7,022 bases of DNA from NCBI GenBank assembly GCA_030691805.1, contig JAUYDP010000067.1, positions 1 through 7,022 of the forward strand. The letters run 5' to 3'. This DNA comes from Dehalococcoidia bacterium. Lineage in GTDB: Bacteria; Chloroflexota; Dehalococcoidia; JAUYDP01. The translations under genes were made by a program, and so were the position numbers. Within the stretch, counting starts at the first letter, position 1. Each line of letters opens with the position of its first letter. Positions 4,774 through 7,022 of the stretch are shown one piece after another. The notes under the pieces were generated by a model. That model was given only the letters and a program-made list of their open reading frames with translations. It was not told the DNA's origin and made no database searches.

Positions 4774-6585
4774 ATGCACGGTCATATGCACTTCGATAGC
4801 GATATGGACGACCTCGGTCGCGTCTACGACGGCCGCATCATGGCCCGCCTCTTCCCCTATCTTGCGCCTTTCAAGATGCACATGGTGGTGGCTACACTCA
4901 TGATGGTCATCACGGCGGCTTCCTATCTGCTCAGCCCGTACCTGGTAAAGGTGGCCATTGACCAGTATATCGCGGCCGGCGACCTGGACGGCCTCAACTG
5001 GGTTGCAGCCGCCTATATCCTCAACGGCCTGGCCAGTTGGGGCGCTTCCTATGGGCAAATCTACTCCCTCTCATATGTGGGCCAGCGCATCCTCTACCAG
5101 TTGCGCATTGACCTTTTCAGACACTTGCAGAAGCTATCTCTGGACTTCTTCAACCGGACCGAGGCCGGGCGAATAATGTCCCGAATTCAAAATGACGTTG
5201 GCGCCCTGAACGAGATGCTGACCACCGGTCTGATAGGGTCCCTCAGCGACGTGCTGACCCTGGGTGGCATCATCATCATCATGTTTACCATGGATGTCCG
5301 CCTCTCGCTCCTGACCTTCACGGTCCTGCCTTTGATGGCGGCTATCACCATTCTCTGGCGGGCCAAGGCCCGGGAGTCCTACCGCCGGGTGCGCCGTACT
5401 CTAGCCTTCGTCAATGCCAGCCTTCAGGAGAACATCTCCGGCGTGCGGGTGGTCCAGGCCCTCTCCCGGGAGGAACGAAACCTGGGCGCCTTCCAGGAGA
5501 TAAACCGCCGCCATCTGGACGCCAACCTGCGCTCGGCAGCCCTCTCCTCGGTCTTCTTCCCTTCGGTGGACATCGTCTCTGCCCTGGCCATGGCCCTGGT
5601 GATCGGGCTTGGAGGTATGCAAGTATTACAAGGAGGCCTAACCGCCGGCGCCCTGGTGGCCTTCACCCTCTATATCGGCCGTTTCTTCGACCCGATCCGG
5701 GACCTGAGCCAGCGGTACAACGTGATGCAGTCGGCCATGGCCTCCGGGGAGCGCATCTTCGAGTTGCTGGACACCCAGCCTCAAGTAGTGGATGACCCCA
5801 ACGCGGTAGACCTTCCGCAGGTCAACGGACAGGTGGACTACCAGGACGTGACCTTCAGCTACACGGACGGCAAGGGTGTCCTCCATGACATCAACCTGCT
5901 GGTGAAACCGGGGGAGACCATCGCCCTGGTGGGACGCACGGGGGCAGGTAAGACCAGCCTGGTGAGCCTCCTGGCCCGCTTTTACGACGTGAAGGGCGGT
6001 GAGGTGCGCCTGGACAATACGGACCTGCGGCGCCTACGCCTGCACACCTTGCGCTCTCGCCTGGGGATGGTGCTTCAGGAGCCTTTCCTCTTCTCAGGGA
6101 CGGTGCGGGAGAACATCCAGTACGGGAAGCTGGACGCTACGGAAGAGGAGGTCATCGCCGCCGCCCAAGCCGTGGGAGCGCATGACTTCATCGTGGCACT
6201 GGAGCAGGGTTACGACACTCCGGTCCACGAGCAGGGGAGCAAGCTAAGCATGGGCCAGCGTCAGCTCATCAGCTTCGCCCGGGCCATCCTGGCCGATCCC
6301 CGCATACTCATTCTCGACGAGGCCACCAACAGCGTGGACCCCCAGACCGAGGCCCTGATCCAGCAGGCCCTGCGAAGCCTCACCCACGGCCGCATGGCCA
6401 TCGTCATCGCCCACCGGCTATCCACCATCCGGAACGCCGACCGCATCGTGGTCCTGGACGAAGGCCGGGTGGTGGAGGTGGGCAGCCACGACGAGCTTCT
6501 GGCCGGTAAGGGGTTGTATTATAACCTTTATACTGGCGCTTTTGCCGGGAAAGATGGGGGAGACGGGGCGGGGTCGGGGGCGTAG
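4774..6585 (+). CDS. ABC exporter half-transporter, catalytic-site subunit (TM288/BmrD-like) of a heterodimer
   Basis: This 603-aa TMD-NBD half-transporter is the evident partner of the preceding gene. Six membrane helices lie at about 36-58, 74-97, 152-172, 176-195, 258-282 and 289-306, and the nucleotide-binding domain starts near 353. Motifs are A-loop Y363, Walker A GRTGAGKTS (387-395, K393), Q-loop Q435, Walker B ILILDE (511-516) with catalytic E516 present, and H-loop IAHRL (545-549, H547). Its signature is LSMGQ (491-495) instead of LSGGQ, and the X-loop reads VHEQG (484-488). The changed signature faces the degenerate Walker site of the first subunit. The dimer therefore has one working site (this Walker site plus the partner LSGGQ) and one degenerate site. 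The N-terminus is rich in His, Met and Asp (MHGHMHFDSDMDD) ahead of the elbow helix, and a Gly-rich tail ends the protein. AGGAG at 4755-4759 is 14 bases from the ATG, rather far; in-frame ATGs at 4786 and 4804 are further still. Confidence 0.95.
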   Translation: MHGHMHFDSDMDDLGRVYDGRIMARLFPYLAPFKMHMVVATLMMVITAASYLLSPYLVKVAIDQYIAAGDLDGLNWVAAAYILNGLASWGASYGQIYSLSYVGQRILYQLRIDLFRHLQKLSLDFFNRTEAGRIMSRIQNDVGALNEMLTTGLIGSLSDVLTLGGIIIIMFTMDVRLSLLTFTVLPLMAAITILWRAKARESYRRVRRTLAFVNASLQENISGVRVVQALSREERNLGAFQEINRRHLDANLRSAALSSVFFPSVDIVSALAMALVIGLGGMQVLQGGLTAGALVAFTLYIGRFFDPIRDLSQRYNVMQSAMASGERIFELLDTQPQVVDDPNAVDLPQVNGQVDYQDVTFSYTDGKGVLHDINLLVKPGETIALVGRTGAGKTSLVSLLARFYDVKGGEVRLDNTDLRRLRLHTLRSRLGMVLQEPFLFSGTVRENIQYGKLDATEEEVIAAAQAVGAHDFIVALEQGYDTPVHEQGSKLSMGQRQLISFARAILADPRILILDEATNSVDPQTEALIQQALRSLTHGRMAIVIAHRLSTIRNADRIVVLDEGRVVEVGSHDELLAGKGLYYNLYTGAFAGKDGGDGAGSGA

Positions 6586-6602
6586 AGCCCCAAGACCGCC
6601 GC
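6568..6602 (+). terminator. Stem-loop across the stop codon of the second exporter gene, possible terminator
   Basis: The inner stem ggggc (6577-6581) / gcccc (6587-6591) encloses the TAG stop (6583-6585). An outer stem pairs gcggggtc (6568-6575) with gaccgccgc (6594-6602) with one bulged G. It is GC-rich and well placed at the end of the operon, but no T-tract follows. It would have to act as a factor-dependent or 3'-end-stabilising structure. Confidence 0.3.
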
Positions 6603-6603
6603 C

Positions 6604-6901
6604 TGAAGCACCCCGAATTCCATGACTGCTCCACCAGACAACAGGAAGGCGGCTGTCCATGGAAGGAGACCATTTCCCAACGGATAGCGGATGAGAGGAA
6701 CGGATAACGGATGGGCGGCCGGTATCCCTGGTTGGCGGTCCATGCTGCCTTATCCGTTATCCCTTTGGGCTTGTGCATCGGGGTTAGCCATAGCCGTGGG
6801 CGCCCTCCCGGGCATAGCGCCTTATCCGTTGAGAAGGGCTGCAAGCAAAGCTGCGTCTCTCTTCTCGTCCTTCGCGAGGTTTAGGAATTCGGGGTGTTTC
6901 A
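6604..6901. repeat. Region bounded by an 18-bp inverted repeat, possible miniature element
   Basis: The left arm tgaagcaccccgaattcc (6604-6621) is the reverse complement of the right arm ggaattcggggtgtttca (6884-6901) at 17 of 18 positions. They enclose 262 bp of non-coding DNA with further repeats inside. This may be a small non-autonomous element, or two opposed copies of a dispersed repeat. I see no target duplication. Confidence 0.4.
6681..6835. repeat. Four more copies of the cggataacggatg-type motif
   Basis: Copies are cggatagcggatg (6681-6693), cggataacggatg (6701-6713, exact), an inverted tatccgttatccc (6751-6763) and the variant atccgttgagaa (6824-6835). The two inner ones form a perfect 11-bp inverted repeat (6702-6712 with 6752-6762). 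The exact motif and the gagaa variant both also occur upstream of the exporter. Confidence 0.55.
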
Positions 6902-6930
6902 TGACCCGACCTTTGACGGTCTGAAGGCCC

Positions 6931-6959
6931 TAGACCCCAAAGTGGTTTGGGATTAGAAT
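6931..6959 (+). promoter_or_regulatory. Candidate promoter of the gene starting at 6992
   Basis: The -10-like TAGAAT at 6954-6959 (five of six) is preceded after 17 bases by tagacc at 6931-6936 (four of six to TTGACA). Predicted transcription would start near 6966, giving a leader of about 26 bases that includes the AGGAG at 6981-6985. The geometry is good but the -35 box is weak. Confidence 0.35.
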
Positions 6960-6991
6960 CAGAGGCAAGGATAGCTTGCAAGGAGCGGGCG

Positions 6992-7022
6992 ATGGCCAGA
7001 AGATTCCGAGTCATACTGGACC
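6992..7022 (+). CDS. 5' end of a gene, possibly a HicB-type antitoxin (cut by the window edge)
   Basis: ATG at 6992 has AGGAG (6981-6985) six bases upstream, and the frame is open to the end of the window, encoding MARRFRVILD. This N-terminus closely resembles the first beta strand of HicB-family antitoxins and related HicB-like stand-alone proteins, which typically begin M-x-x-x-F-x-V-I-L-E/D followed by a Gly-rich turn and a V-P-x-L-P-G-C motif that would lie beyond the edge. HicB normally binds the mRNA-interferase HicA and represses its own promoter through a C-terminal DNA-binding domain. No hicA precedes it within the window; a toxin could follow. With only 10 residues visible the family call is tentative, though a gene start here is likely. 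Confidence 0.45.
   Translation, partial: MARRFRVILD

Larger units (their letters stand above)
6586..6991. other. About 400-bp non-coding region downstream of the exporter
   Basis: No gene is supported. A plus-strand frame at 6691-6924 and minus-strand frames here read through repeats and lack family-like sequence. The region holds an 18-bp inverted repeat enclosing almost all of it (6604-6901), repeated 13-bp motifs and a promoter-like sequence before the gene at 6992. I looked for a hicA-like frame ahead of the HicB-like start and found none. Confidence 0.6.

Noticed and set aside
6911..6936. TTGACG at 6913 as a -35 box
   Set aside because: No acceptable -10 sequence 16-18 bases downstream; the tagacc/TAGAAT pair has better spacing.

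Overview
The window is GC-rich bacterial DNA with three gene blocks separated by unusually repeat-dense non-coding DNA. The taxon cannot be fixed from sequence alone. Spacers full of GC-rich palindromes, a RidA pair and a TM287/288-type exporter would fit an uncultured lineage such as Chloroflexota, but that is a low-confidence guess.

Left block, minus strand (1-2160). Two tandem RidA/YjgF-family paralogs of 127 aa lie at 1777-2160 and 759-1142. The second is followed after 24 bp by the N-terminal third of a GT39-type membrane glycosyltransferase (63-734). That reading frame leaves its family-like sequence near position 225 and runs through a cluster of small hairpins to a stop at 63. In another frame, the last 94 bases read like the end of the N-terminal domain of replicative helicase DnaB, running off the window. 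Both the glycosyltransferase and the DnaB-like piece look truncated at this junction. The two RidA proteins are about 66% identical and both lack the archetypal catalytic arginine. The 2160 copy also lacks the conserved tyrosine and glutamate.

Spacer 1143-1776 holds a direct repeat, a perfect 22-bp inverted repeat, a small hairpin and a degenerate tandem repeat of about 10 bp. Spacer 2161-2836 separates the minus-strand RidA gene from the plus-strand exporter genes. It holds a MITE-like element with 19-bp terminal inverted repeats (2304-2527), a 46-bp direct repeat, copies of a 13-bp motif, and a candidate promoter.

Central block, plus strand (2837-6585). Two half-transporters form what should be a heterodimeric type I (type IV fold) ABC exporter. 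The first subunit has a degenerate catalytic site (Asp for the Walker B Glu, Gln for the switch His) and a normal LSGGQ. The second has an intact catalytic site and a changed signature, LSMGQ. In the dimer this gives one consensus and one degenerate ATP site, as in TM287/288, BmrCD and LmrCD. The two genes are separated by 179 bp containing two copies of a 33-35 bp repeat plus a hairpin.

Right end (6586-7022). About 400 bp of non-coding DNA carries further copies of the 13-bp motif seen upstream of the exporter and an 18-bp inverted repeat spanning 6604-6901. The first 10 codons of a new gene (from 6992) follow, with a good ribosome binding site and a plausible promoter. Its N-terminus resembles HicB-type antitoxins.

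No wholly new multi-gene system is evident. The most unusual aspects are the density of repeat families in the spacers, the RidA active-site losses, and the glycosyltransferase/DnaB junction.
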